Part shown: in pieces, positions 44,535 to 55,587 of the stretch
How positions within the stretch are numbered: position 1 is the first letter of the stretch
Layout: every line of letters begins with the position of its first letter
Source of the DNA: Owenia fusiformis
Lineage: Eukaryota > Annelida > Polychaeta > Sabellida > Oweniidae
Length of the DNA: 64,000 bases
Direction of reading: 5' to 3'
Assembly (NCBI GenBank): GCA_903813345.2
Contig: CAIIXF020000202.1
Coordinates: 1-64,000, forward strand
Notes under the pieces: generated by a model
Databases searched by the model: none
What the model saw: the letters and a program-made list of their open reading frames with translations, nothing else
What the model was told of the DNA's origin: nothing
Position numbers and translations under genes: made by a program

Positions 44535-46518
44535 CATTAATACATATCTTTTTGATATCTAACGAAGTGGTGTTGAAAAGTGGCCCTAAGTTGAAAATAG
44601 CAGGCCTCCAAAATTTTGCTCATTTACATTGAGCTCTATGTTAATTTATCAATCTTCAAAAGACCGAAGGGCTAAATTTTTTCTTTTACCTAGTTCCAAA
44701 GATATTGACGTTTGAATTTTGGAAAAATCCCATTGGCTGCCATTATAAACAGCTATCAATGTAGCTTTACTAAAGTGTCCTTTTCTCAAAACGTCCACTG
44801 TGGAATTTTCTAATATTGCAGATATCTATAGTTAATATAGAGATTTAAAAAAATCAAACAGGTACATTTCTAAAAATTTCTTACTTTTGATATATTTAAC
44901 CGTTAAAATTGTAAAAACCTATATTGAGCCTCATGTTAATTTATCAATCTTCAAAAGACCCCCTGCAGAACAGTTTTAGAGTAAAAATCACCATTCTCAT
45001 AGTACTTTACAATAACATGATTATCTTCAAAATAAGAATGGTTAAATTTTTTCTTTTACCTAGTTCCAAAGATATTGACGTTTGAATTTTGGAAAAATCC
45101 CATTGGCTGCCTTTATAAACGGCTTTGAATGTGGCTTTACTGAAGTGTCCCTTTCTCGAAAAGTCCACTGTGGAATTTTCTAATATTGTATATTTCTATA
45201 GTTAATATGTTGATTTTAGAAAAAGCAAACAGGCACATATCTGATTTTTTATTTTTAATATATTTAGACATCAAAAACTATAAAAAACTATATTGTGCCT
45301 CATGTTAATTTATCATATGTTCAACTTAATTGCTGAATATATTGAAAATAAGAGATTTTCAGAAATGTAACTGTTTGATTTTTTTAAAATCAATATATTA
45401 ACTATAGAAATCTGCAACATTAGAAAATTACACAGTAAACTCTTTGAGAAAAGGACACTTTAGTAAAGCCATACTGATAGCCGTTTATAATGGAAGCCAG
45501 AGGGGATTTTCAAAGATTCAAAGGCAAATATCTTTGGAACAAGGTAAAAGAAAAATGTTTCAACCTTCTTATTTTGAACATAATTATGTTATTGTAACAT
45601 ACTAGGAGAATGGGCAATATTACTATAAAACTGTTCTGCAGGGAGTCTTTTGAAGATTGATAAATTAGCATGAGGCTCAATATAGGTTTTTATAGTTTTT
45701 AACAGCTAAGTATGTCAAAATTAAGAAATTTTCAGAAATGTACCTGTTTGATTTTTTTTTAAATCAATATATCAACTATAGAAATCTGCAATATTAGAAA
45801 ATTCCACAGTGGAATTTTTGGGAAAAATACACTTTAGTAAAGCCATATTGATAGGCATTCATAATGGCAGCCAATGGGGATTTTCAAAAATTAAAAGGCA
45901 AATATCTTTGGAACAAGGTAAAAGAAAAATTTTCACCCTTCTTATTTTGAACATAATCATGTTATTGTAACGTACTAGGAGAATGGGCATTATTACTCTA
46001 AAACTGTTCTGCAGAGGGCCTTTTGAAGATTGATAAATTAACATGGGGCTCAATATAGGTTTTTATAGTTTTTCACGGCTAAATATGTCAAAAATAAGAA
46101 ATTTTCAGAAATGTACCTGTTTAAATTTTTTAAAACCAATATATCATCTATATAAATCTGCAATATTAGAAAATTTCACAGTGAAATTTTTGAGAAAAGG
46201 ACACTTTAGTAAAGCCATATTGATAGGCATTTAAAATGGCAGCCAATGGGGAATTTCCAAAATTGAAACGCCAATATCTTAAGAAGAAGGCAAAAGAAAA
46301 AAATTAACCCTTCTTATTTTCAAGATTGTCATGTTATTGTAACATCCTGGGAATATGGACTTTCTTACTCTAGAACTGTTCTGCAGGGGGTATTTTGAAG
46401 ATGGATAAATCAACATGGAGCTCAATGTAAATATGCAAATTTTTCGAGGACTGCTTTTATCAACTGAAGCCAGTTTTCAACACCACTTTGTTGGATATCA
46501 AAAATATATGTATTAATG
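44535..46518. mobile_element. 2-kb compound foldback element with internal repeats
   Basis: The outer ends CATTAATACATATCTTTTTG and its inverse at 46518 enclose about five copies of a roughly 0.4-kb unit. The two left copies run forward and the three right copies run reversed, turning over near 45345. Each unit carries CTTTTACCTAGTTCCAAAGA, CCCATTGGCTGCC, TTTACTAAAGTGTCC and TTAATTTATCAATCTTCAAA or the inverse. The arms could pair as one long hairpin in several registers. No coding frame. The superfamily is not identifiable; foldback/Galileo-like in form only. Confidence 0.8.
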
Positions 46519-46581
46519 ACACTTAGGTCAAAAATTGTGCTTTATATATAGCAAGTGAGATCAAAGGTTTCATTGCCTTAA

Positions 46582-47413
46582 AGTCCCCGTCTAAAGTTTG
46601 AAAATATTTTTTTATCATTCATTTACTATTTGTCAGGACTTAAAAAGTGATTTTAAAGATTTTTGAACAAAAAAAATTTTTTGAAAAAAAAGTTGTGAGC
46701 ATTTCATTTCTCAGATATTCAAATTTCCCGCCATTTTTCAAAAAAAGTTGAAATTTCTTAATCATCAAATATTTCTTAATGCATTTCAAAAAAGATTATC
46801 TTTTTAACACCAATGCAAAGATTGAACAAAAGACACACTATTTCAATAATAAAATGTCATATTTAATGGGCCACTTCAATGTTTTAGCTTATCAAAAATA
46901 TTTTGCACCATTAGTGATGTCACTAAGGTAACAAAAACTTTTTGAAAAAAATTGAATTTTTTTTTTCGATGTCAATCTTTTCTAAATATGCTAGACTTTC
47001 ATAAAAAACAATGTTGATTGTCTAACCAGGTCAAAAGGAAGAATAAATTATGTTTTAGATATCATTGTACCATTGGTTTGTATGAGAACTAAAATTTTGA
47101 AATGCATTTTTCTCAGAACCATTTTCATGCACTGATAAGTTCATTTCTCGCTTGTTTATCAACCGATTTTCTTAATTTTTTCGGCAAAAAATATGGGAGG
47201 ATGAATGCTATGCATTGGTATGAATTGTGGCTAATTAGAAGATATGAGTGACCTCTAAAAGTTGGTTTTAAATAAATTCACAAATTTTGGAACAAAAAGT
47301 CTATCAAAAACCACTTTTTGAAATTAAAAAAAAAAGTTTCACATATCACACTTTGATAACATTGGGTAAGACTACAATATAAGCCAAAGTGGTTTAAACT
47401 TTACATGGGGCCT
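46582..47413 (+). mobile_element. TTAA-target MITE T1, full length
   Basis: TTAA at 46578-46581 and 47414-47417 flank 832 bases. The left end AGTCCCCGTCTAAAGTTT is matched by the right end (reverse complement AGGCCCCATGTAAAGTTT). It is non-coding, with poly-A/T tracts. Fragments of the same element are at 572-1062 (left) and 13111-13403 (right). TTAA target and short TIRs suggest mobilisation by a piggyBac- or Kolobok-type transposase. Confidence 0.9.
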
Positions 47414-47736
47414 TTAACTGGCTCCACTAGAAGTTTAATCGAGTCTCATAAAGTACCGATGAAAAATAAAATGACCCATTGAACTTTACTTGTATGTGAT
47501 TTTGTTGTCCTACATGTCCTATCGAAGTTTTCAAGACTCAGTCAGATTTTGTAACTGAGACTCCACTGGCAAATATATATACACTTACTAAAGTACCACA
47601 GAAGTAAGGAGCATGTTCCTTATTTCCATGGTTTTACTTTTCAATATACTTCACAAAAGTATTTTACATGTATGGTATGTTACATTGACATAATCATTGA
47701 CCTTGTTATGTTGCTGATGATTGTAAATTGTATGTA

Positions 47737-48474
47737 TAGGGTGAGCAAAAAAGGTAACTCAAACAAATATTAATAACTCAGGTTTAGTGTCACATTGGCA
47801 CAATTAGGTCTTGTCCAATATATTGTCATTCTACCAAGTTTCAATGGTCTATCTCTAGTGATTACGATCTTATGGCCATTCACACAAAACATGCCATAAA
47901 ATATGGGAGTCATGTCTGGAGGCCAACTTGAACGTTTTGGGCTTAGTTTTACACAAAACGCTCATAAATATCTTGTTTTATGGCTCTTATCTTCCTTCTT
48001 ATCTCTTGTTTCAATGTCTCAAAGGTTGTTAGTGTAGACAATAGGCCCAAATATCTCTGGTGGGATTTATGTCCAGTCAGTGAGACACATTTCGGCATTT
48101 TGACCATGGTTTGTAAATTATCATAAAATCGTGACTATTATGGATAGACCAATGACTCTTAGCAGAATGAAAGAACATTGAACAAGGTTTGACCCATTTT
48201 ATTCCGATTTCCTTTTCACCATTAAGTATAGGCAGTCAGCTAGCATATTTGTATTGTATAACCCACTCAATTAATTGAATTAATTTAATCTGTGTTCATT
48301 TCAAAACGATAGCCTGTAATGCCTATTGCGCAAGGCAATACAAGTATAGTTGAAATAAATGTATAATGAACTGAAATTGAACAAAGTTTAAGTGTGCCAA
48401 ATATGATTTTAAACCCATGCTGAATGACCGAGTTATTTACATACATTTTTCTGTTACCTTTTTGGCTCGCCCTG
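47737..48474 (-). mobile_element. Tc1/mariner-like element, TAGGGTGAGCAAAAAAGGTA ends
   Basis: The left end TAGGGTGAGCAAAAAAGGTA is matched by the right end (reverse complement CAGGGCGAGCCAAAAAGGTA), with TA at 47735-47736 and 48475-48476. In the interior a minus-strand segment (about 47900-48030) reads TFETLKQEIRRKIRAIKQDI and then ERFV, similar to the C-terminal helix of mariner transposases, with stops. 738 bp, internally deleted. Confidence 0.82.
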
Positions 48475-48633
48475 TATCTTCGCCTCTTACACAATTTCAT
48501 CTAATAGTTTTCATCTATAGTTTTTTTTAATTTATATTCTTAACATTTACAGAAATGAATCACAAACACGCTTTTAATTGTGTTTTGTATTTTGATTAGA
48601 AAATAAAAATAAAAAGCTTATAAAATGCGATAA

Positions 48634-49042
48634 GTACAAAACATGCCACCGTGCCATGGCATCCTCTATGGCACCCATGTGCCATAAACTCATGGTTTCT
48701 CATTCAGATTTAGTTAGATTATTTTAATTCTTGATCCTCTTGCTAAAGATTCTCTGGCTCAGAGAGAATGGATCCTTGCGTACGTACGTCTGTAACTTGA
48801 TCCAGATTGACACATGTCCATCCAAGGCATACTATCCCAAGATAGATAATATAACTTTAGTAAGAAGCTCAAAAACAATATTTGTAGGGGTAGACATTTG
48901 TAAGGGCAATCATAATCTACAGAAATATGCACGAATTTGACTCGAAATAGTGTTTAAGTAGAGCCTACAGTATGGCATAGGGGGTGCCATAGCCTTTGCC
49001 ATAGGGTGTCCATGTGCCATGACACGGTGTCATGATTTGTAC
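48634..49042. mobile_element. 409-bp MITE, GTACAAAACATGCCACC ends, TAA TSD
   Basis: GTACAAAACATGCCACCGTG at 48634 is matched by the right end (reverse complement GTACAAATCATGACACCGTG), with TAA on each side (48631-48633, 49043-49045). Several GCCATGGCA/ATGGCAC words lie inside both ends. The TAA duplication fits PIF/Harbinger. The frame 48731-48940 has no transposase similarity. Confidence 0.85.
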
Positions 49043-49474
49043 TAACCTATTTTGACTTGAATTGATAATAAACAATTCTACCTCATCATATCTATACAGT
49101 TATATGGAATAAGTCTGGAAAAGCTCGCTATATCCCAACCAAATGAAAGTGTAAAGTTTACCAGATCCTTGAATTTATACATCCCTCTTTTTCGATTGGG
49201 TTATCTAAAGGATATGCTGTCAAGGCAATGTGAAGTGACAGGAGAATAAAAAATACATTCAAACATCATCCATTACTAAGATTACTATGAGCATGGCCTT
49301 TATCAGCATGAATCCTTCAAACATTTTTTATACCTTTTATGCTGTTGGATATAATACTACTCGGGTGTTTGCATAGCTATCGACCTTGGGGAAGATGGTC
49401 TCAATTCAGTACTGCAGAGGTGAATATTATCTATGGGTTTCTTGTTTTATTTATTCACTGCTCATGCAACTCCC

Positions 49475-50005
49475 ATTTAGTGCAATATATGTATTTATTA
49501 TTCAATATGCATCTCATATTTAGTGCAATATATGCATTTATTGTAATATTTGTCTTCAAACATATGCATTATGTATTTCACATTTAGTGCAATATTCATA
49601 TTAATTGTAATATTTGCCCATATGCAATATACTACTTACATTTAGTGCAATATATGTATTAATCATGCAATATGCATCTCACATTTAGTGCAATACATGT
49701 ATTTATTGTAATATTTGTCTTCAACCGATGCATTGTGTATTTCACATTTAGTGCAATGTTCATATTTATTGTAATATTTGACCATAGTGCAACATGCTAC
49801 TTACATTAAGTGCAATATATGAATTTATTGTAATAACAGTCTTCGACCATATGCATGATACAATTCACATTTAGTGCGATATTTGTATTTATTGTAATTT
49901 TTGACCATATGCAACATGCTACTCTCATTTAGTGCAATATATATATTTATTATGCAATATCGATATCACATTAGGTGCAATATATGTATTTAATATAATG
50001 ATTGA
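49475..50005. repeat. Minisatellite with three-monomer higher-order period
   Basis: About nine monomers of 50-65 bases each begin CATTTAGTGCAATAT. Three monomer types alternate: A ends ATGCAATATGCATCTCA, B has TTGTAATATTTGTCTTC then TGCATT-TGTATTTCA, C has TTTGACCATATGCAACATGC then TACTTA. The order seen is A-B-C, A-B-C, B-C, A, a period of about 170-185 bases with one A monomer missing. No gene. Confidence 0.85.
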
Positions 50006-50520
50006 CAATATCATTCCATGAACTGCTTATTTATTTATGCCAAACTGATTAATCAGACTGAATTTATATCATTGGTTATTAATCATGTATAAATTTTTAC
50101 CAGGGACATTTTTTGTCTCTGTCTTTATGAGTGTTGACCCAAGCTGCCCATTGGGGGTAGTAATGGGTGACACTCAGATATAATGTATACTGTGTCTCAT
50201 AAGTCGGCACCGGCTGGTGATGTTACAAAATGTTGTTTTTATTATGTATTTTATATGTATATTGTAATGTCAGTGACACAAAAATAAACTATTTTAAACT
50301 TAAAACTTAAACATATTATGACACTGTGTTGCCATCTATTTGTGTTAAATATATTATAAACATCACATAGAATTATTTCAGCACTTCTTGCAGAGAGAGA
50401 CCAAAATTCTTAGGAATTTTTAGGAAAAAACTAGGAATTCAATCCAATTTTCATATATATGAGATTACTGATAACTTGTATTGCAATCTAGTTTCGCAGA
50501 GATACGGTCCTCTTTTTCAA
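50006..50520. other. LINE- or UTR-like 3' end, otherwise empty
   Basis: The stretch ends near 50280-50310 with ACAAAAATAAACTATTTTAA and ACTTAAAACTTAAAC. With the upstream CAAGCTGCCCATTGGGGGTA this looks like the 3' end of a retroelement or an mRNA, but no coding part was found. Confidence 0.3.
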
Positions 50521-50524
50521 TATA

Positions 50525-51275
50525 CAGGGTGGGCCAAAAAAACAATACCCAACTTCAAATCAGGATAAAAATAGTTACATTCAATATGGTACATTGACTG
50601 ACATATCATTTTAAAGGTTATACAATTTCAAACAATTCGGTATATAACACTATGTCATGAAATCAATAGTAAGGTTTTATTAACTTATTTGGGAGGCCAG
50701 GTTGCTATTTAAGGTCTCCAGATTTAAGGGAGAAAATAGTAAATCTGCGGAATTATGTTAATTTTTTATTTATAGAATATCATTCTTTTGTTAGGTGAAT
50801 ACACGCTTGGATATTGATATTTGCATCATTATGTGACTTAATTTATTGTTTATGAATTTCAGTGTTGTTTAATGACATTTTACACTTTATTTATTTAACA
50901 ATTTCACAATTGCTCAATATATCCCAACTTCCCCCCCCCCCCCCTCCGCATGAACAATAAGCTTCAAGTGGAAGCGCAATCTATCAATAGCATTATTGAG
51001 AGATTTCTGTTGCAATTCATTTCAGCACTTTAGGAATCTGTTTCATCAATTTCATCAATGCTGTTTATTGGATGCTTTTGATTGTACCATTTCCTCGAGA
51101 TGGCTCCATGTATGGTTATCAAATACATTAGCATCGGGGCTGTTGGGTGGCCAAGCATCGAGATCAATGAAATTGACTTCTTGTTTGCAAAGGAATGCCA
51201 ATGTCTCCTGAGATCTATGGTACGAGGCAATGTCTTGTTGGAAAATAAAATCCTCGTCACATATACGTTTAAGCC
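50525..51275 (-). mobile_element. Mariner-like element, right end lost
   Basis: The left end CAGGGTGGGCCAAAAAAACA follows TA (50523-50524) and is of the same family as 42649. A minus-strand transposase remnant lies at 50985-51262. The far end is missing: after a C tract at 51275-51287 the sequence passes into the 3' UTR of the next LINE, which may have inserted here. Confidence 0.7.
50985..51262 (-). pseudogene. Mariner-family transposase, catalytic C-terminal part
   Basis: Minus strand: FIFQQDIASYHRSQETLAFL, then AWPPNSPDANVFDNHTWSHL. The spacing from the Asp in QQD to the Asp after SPDANVF is 37 residues, as in the DD37D group of mariner-like transposases. The usual SPDLNP-I-E/D motif is altered (SPDANVFD). 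Two stops follow soon after, before a helix ending AIDRLRFHL. The first catalytic Asp and DNA-binding domain are missing. Confidence 0.8.
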
Positions 51276-51289
51276 CCCCCCCCCTTTTT

Positions 51290-52715
51290 CTTCATTTCAA
51301 ATTGATTCAATTACATAATTATAAAGATTTTAACAGTAGACACATGTTTATGTGTATGTATACTGAGTTTACAATTAAAGATGTATGAATATAAAATAGT
51401 ACCTTTAATTTATAAGAAAGAGAGTATGAGCAACTTATTGGGAGCAGGAGCGATGGGGACACCTAACTGATACTAGAGATATTGTATAATGTGTAACATA
51501 ATGACATCTACTGAGGATATTAATATGATGAGTTAACATATAATTAAGAATAAAGATCAATGTTTACTATGCCCTTAATAATGATTATTTGGAATTTTGC
51601 TGATCAGGAAGTTTTTTAGTCTTAATTTAAAAATACTCAGGGAATGGCTATTTTTTAGGTACAAAGGTAGATTATTCCATAGTATTTGTCCTTGATTTTT
51701 ATTGAAAACAATCCTATATTCGTTTTAAACTTTTGTGCATGTAGCTCTTTGTTTTGTCTCGTAAAATAATTATGAATTTGGTCATTGCGATAATAATGTC
51801 ACTGAAGACCCTTTGGTAAATTGTGAGGTTGTTGTACCATTTAAACACAAATTGACCAATGTTATACTCGAAGATTCTTGCAATTGGCAAAACTTTAAAT
51901 TGCTTAAATAAAGGAGATGAAAGTTCTCTCCTGTCTTTCAGAGCCAATAATCTCAAAAATGATTTTTGAAGTCTTGACAGTTTGTCCAGAGCAGTTGTAT
52001 AGTTGCTACCCCAAACTACAGTACAATAATTCAGATGAGAATAAATTAATGAGTTATAAATTGCAAGCATACTTGGACTATTAAGAAGATGTCTGCATTT
52101 AAACAAAACATCAATTGTACAAGAGATTTCAGTTTCAAGATGCTTTATGTGTTCTTTCCGGTTATTCCAAGAAAATTATTGATTTGACTCGCTCGATAAG
52201 GATATTGTTTATTTTCACATTTAGATTTTTTATGAATTTGTTTCTTCTTTTTTGTGCATACTATATATTTGGTTTTTGAATAATTTAGAGAAAGTTTATT
52301 TGATCTGAACCATTCATCAAGAGTGACTAGTTCCCGGTTAAGATTCTCTATAAGAGAGTCAATACAAGAATCATGTGCTAAAACATTTGTATCACCTGCA
52401 AAAATAACGGAGTTTAGAGAAGTCACTGCCAAGTATATATCATTTACATAAATAATGAACAAAAGAGGACCGAGGACAGAACCTTGTGGAATACCATATG
52501 ACACTGATTCTGTTTCAGAGAAAACATTATTATAAAAAACTTTTTGTTTTCTGTTTTCTAAATAACTTTGGAAGAAGTTAAGGGATTTATCCATTATCCA
52601 TAAAATTTCATTTTTTCTAAAAGAATACCATGATTTAAAGTATCAAATGCTTTAGAAAGATCAAGAAACAGTCCTATTGAGTACTTGTCATTTTCTAACT
52701 TGCCATGTTAAACCT
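51290..52715 (-). pseudogene. CR1/Jockey-like LINE, reverse transcriptase to 3' UTR
   Basis: Minus strand, 5'-truncated near 52715. In order: GLFLDLSKAFDTLNHGILLE (motif A), a TAA at about 52595, YGIPQGSVLGPLLFIIYVND (motif B), VIFAGDTNVLAH (motif C, with the second position of the A-DD box changed to Gly), SNKLSLNYSKTKYIV, a break, then SLIYSHLNYCTVVWGSNY and KLSRLQKSFLRLL, typical of the C-terminal region of CR1/Jockey-type LINEs. Further similarity (LWNNLPLYLKNSHSLSIFKL) runs in another frame to about 51600. The rest is 3' UTR. Inactive. Confidence 0.88.
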
Positions 52716-52944
52716 GATCCTTTATTAAGTTTTAAGATATAAATAATTTATAATACTAAAATGGATCATAGAATGTCATAATAACTCAATATCTATATGC
52801 ACAATGATTGAGTTCTGATACTATACGGGATCTAACACGATTTTGGATGAAATATTTTAATGAGTGTTAAAAAGAAAACAAAATGTTGTGATTTACTGGT
52901 ATATCTCAACATTTAGGATTTTGGATGATACAGAATCCACTGAC

Positions 52945-53030
52945 ACGGGATCTGATACGGCCTTTGGCTGATACGGGATCTGATACGGTCTTTGGCTGAT
53001 ACGGGATCTGAATACGGCCTTTCGCTGATA
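52945..53030. repeat. 28-bp minisatellite x 3
   Basis: ACGGGATCTGATACGGCCTT followed by TGGCTGAT, repeated three times with few changes. It creates the repetitive minus-strand frames at 52893-53171, which are not genes. Confidence 0.85.
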
Positions 53031-54174
53031 AGGGAAATTTTGAATGTCAGTTTTAGGATTATGACATTTGGGAATAAATATACATATATCCCTTGGGATA
53101 AATCCTGTATCAAAACAACCTCTCAGTGCATAACACTTATATACTTTATACCAGTGAATTTTATTTGACAACTTCTACGGCTACACGTCTTTTATTCGAA
53201 ACAAATAACTCGATGGATCAAATGATGATTTAGTGTGAAATATGTACTCCGGGAATAAGGTGTAGGACAGACATATCAGGAATTTAAGTCCAGTACCAAT
53301 AGCCCTAGAGATAATGGTCCATGAACAGTAATCCTAGTTTCAGCCCGATTGGGACCATACAGTCTACCATTTAGAACTGCATTCTCAAACTGGTATTACA
53401 TAAGTAAAACTTGAATATTTGGTATTGAAGACAGATCAGTTGGTATATATGGTATATGCGCCATTTTGTTACGGAAACGGATTCGTTTTCGTAACTCCTT
53501 TTAAGAGTTGCTCCACAGTGATGATGGTAATTTTGAGTGGTCACAAAACCTTCTATGACCAACAGTTCTGGAGATAAAAAAGGGGAAGGGGGATTCGTGT
53601 AAAAAAGGGCGTGACCATTTGACCTATTTCGCATCCAGTGTCAAATATGTTACCAAGGAAAAATTGGGCAATGACCTTCACTTAGATGATTTCTGAAGAG
53701 AAAATCTCTGGACATGCATACAAGTACATACTCAACCAGCATGAGCCACTAGAGTAATAATTACAGAAAAATAGATATTTTTACAAATTAGAAGCTTTGC
53801 CCGCTGGGACTAGAACAAACTTTTAATGAAATTGTTTTAAACGCTTCTTCGCTCATTGTCATTGTTTCAGTTAAAACGTATAACAGTCAGTACCCTGTCC
53901 TCACAAATTCCCCGTCTGAACCGGGAATCAATCCCGGTGGATAATGATGAAGGATTTCTGTAGCGAAAATGAATACTGTTTGTAGCAATTAGTGATGATG
54001 CTAAAATACAAATCAGAAAGGATGATGTGCAATAAGGGGCAATTACCCCCATGGTCGTGATGAATCATTTTAGGTGTAAAATAAAGAAATTACAATATTA
54101 CACAATATAAATCATTTTGCTCCACCCCTTGCTTGCTTCGCCACATTGTTCACATTCTTTTATGGGATGAAGTA
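53031..54174. other. Gene-free region with dispersed repeat R, copy 2
   Basis: Contains the inverted counterpart (about 53535-53820) of the repeat at 41672-41960. Otherwise no gene. It is the 3' flank of the Mab-21-like gene; no clear AATAAA on the minus strand was found within about 115 bases of its stop. Confidence 0.6.
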
Positions 54175-55587
54175 TTACTTTCTAATATAAAATCTTGTCA
54201 GTAATTCATCAATCCTTTGTATTGGTAATTTGCACACTACTTTGTCGCCAGCATTTAGCTGTACATAACCACCCAATTCCTTGTTGTTCCATAGTTCAGA
54301 TATGATTAACCATCTGTCCACATGTAGCGCCTCCTCACCTGTACAGCAGCCAGATCTCAGCGCACGTATTGTGATGTAGAGGACAACTGGCATTATCCAA
54401 TAATTACGAAGTTTTGTTGGTTGTACATCAACACATGGGAAATCAACATCTCGAAGTTTCTTCCGACTGTCATATATCAACAGGTGACCATACTCCTCGT
54501 TCATCTCATAGAGTTCGAATACATGATGAGCTACATCACAAAGGCAACTTCCTAATGATCTCTCACTGGTGCATCTTGCCTGATGACGAAGAACCAGGAT
54601 CTTCAGGGCATGGGAGCTGAAAGTGGAGCTTTCGTGGACTAGATGGCATTCCAGAATAAGGAGTTTCAGTAGCATTAGCAGCTTATTGTGATCTTCATCT
54701 AGTTTATGTTTGCTGTTATAGACGGATCGGACCCATTCTGCTTGAAAATACGGTAGGGCTATATGTGTACTATGCTCTGTCTGATGATGTTCTAGTTCTA
54801 TGCAAAACCCTAGGTCTATATCTGTGGTATGTTTACCACCACCAATCCTTATCCTTACACATGGTCCATGCATCCTTTTATCTAGAGCAATTGTATTGGG
54901 AGGTAAGTGGGGATTATAAGTTCCATTCCTGCAACTTTCCCTTAACTCGCCAGGTATTCCATATCTAATAATGGATCCATATAGAGATGCAGAGCCCTCC
55001 TGATTAAGAAGTCTCAGTTTTCTCAAGCATTCCCATTCACTACTCGTTGGTCCTAGTTCACTCGCTCCTAAGTAGTGAATACCTTCAAGTTGGCATAGAC
55101 ATATACGGATTGCCTGTTGGATATAAGATGTTATATCACTTTGAAGATTGTTCTCAAAATCGACTACTTCCTTGTATAATCCAAAGTATAATCCAAATGA
55201 TAGTTTTATGTCATTGAGTTGTTCTTTCAAATTTTCATCACAAATGGTCAATTTTACTCTATTCTTTCCTTTTACATCTGATATATTTACATTTTTTAAA
55301 GATATATGTCTAAATATTAGCAGCAGATCGCCTTCATCAGGGTGTATTATTTTGCTCGTGTCATTGAAATAACTTCCATTGGGTAGTAAATCTCTAACTT
55401 GAAGCACTGGATAACGCTCTAGTTTATGACACAGTCTCATTACTTCAGATAGAATCTCATCCTTGTGTTCTTTAATTTCTAAATCACTTAGCTTTAATTT
55501 ACATTTCTCATATCCAGCATTTGCAAAGACTGATAGTCTGTATAGCTCTGGGAAAGTTAGAGATGTTCCTGTTAACATAAGAGCCAT
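54175..55587 (-). CDS. Mab-21 / cGAS-like nucleotidyltransferase family protein
   Basis: One open frame of 470 residues without introns. The N-terminal half is a nucleotidyltransferase core: LLPNGSYFNDTSKI has the Gly71-Ser72 pair, HPDEGDLLLIF carries Glu85-x-Asp87, and TTDIDLGFCIELE offers the third acidic residue at Asp256. All three metal-ligand positions of cGAS-like enzymes are therefore present. The C-terminal half (FSSHALKILVLRHQ) matches the helical Mab-21 lobe. The zinc-thumb cysteines that precede this motif in vertebrate cGAS are absent. Such proteins are cytosolic or nuclear; some sense nucleic acid and make cyclic dinucleotides, others have no known activity. Start: first ATG; TTTTAG lies 18 bases upstream and could be a splice acceptor, so a 5' exon is possible. 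Neighbours are transposons only. Confidence 0.88.
   Translation of the reverse strand: MALMLTGTSLTFPELYRLSVFANAGYEKCKLKLSDLEIKEHKDEILSEVMRLCHKLERYPVLQVRDLLPNGSYFNDTSKIIHPDEGDLLLIFRHISLKNVNISDVKGKNRVKLTICDENLKEQLNDIKLSFGLYFGLYKEVVDFENNLQSDITSYIQQAIRICLCQLEGIHYLGASELGPTSSEWECLRKLRLLNQEGSASLYGSIIRYGIPGELRESCRNGTYNPHLPPNTIALDKRMHGPCVRIRIGGGKHTTDIDLGFCIELEHHQTEHSTHIALPYFQAEWVRSVYNSKHKLDEDHNKLLMLLKLLILECHLVHESSTFSSHALKILVLRHQARCTSERSLGSCLCDVAHHVFELYEMNEEYGHLLIYDSRKKLRDVDFPCVDVQPTKLRNYWIMPVVLYITIRALRSGCCTGEEALHVDRWLIISELWNNKELGGYVQLNAGDKVVCKLPIQRIDELLTRFYIRK

Noticed and set aside
49475-50005. CRISPR-like array
   Set aside because: Monomers are AT-rich, diverged along their whole length and lack unique spacers; the DNA is animal. 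It is a minisatellite.
54414-54968. Plus-strand frames at 54414-54620 and 54765-54968
   Set aside because: They are antisense shadows of the Mab-21-like coding sequence.
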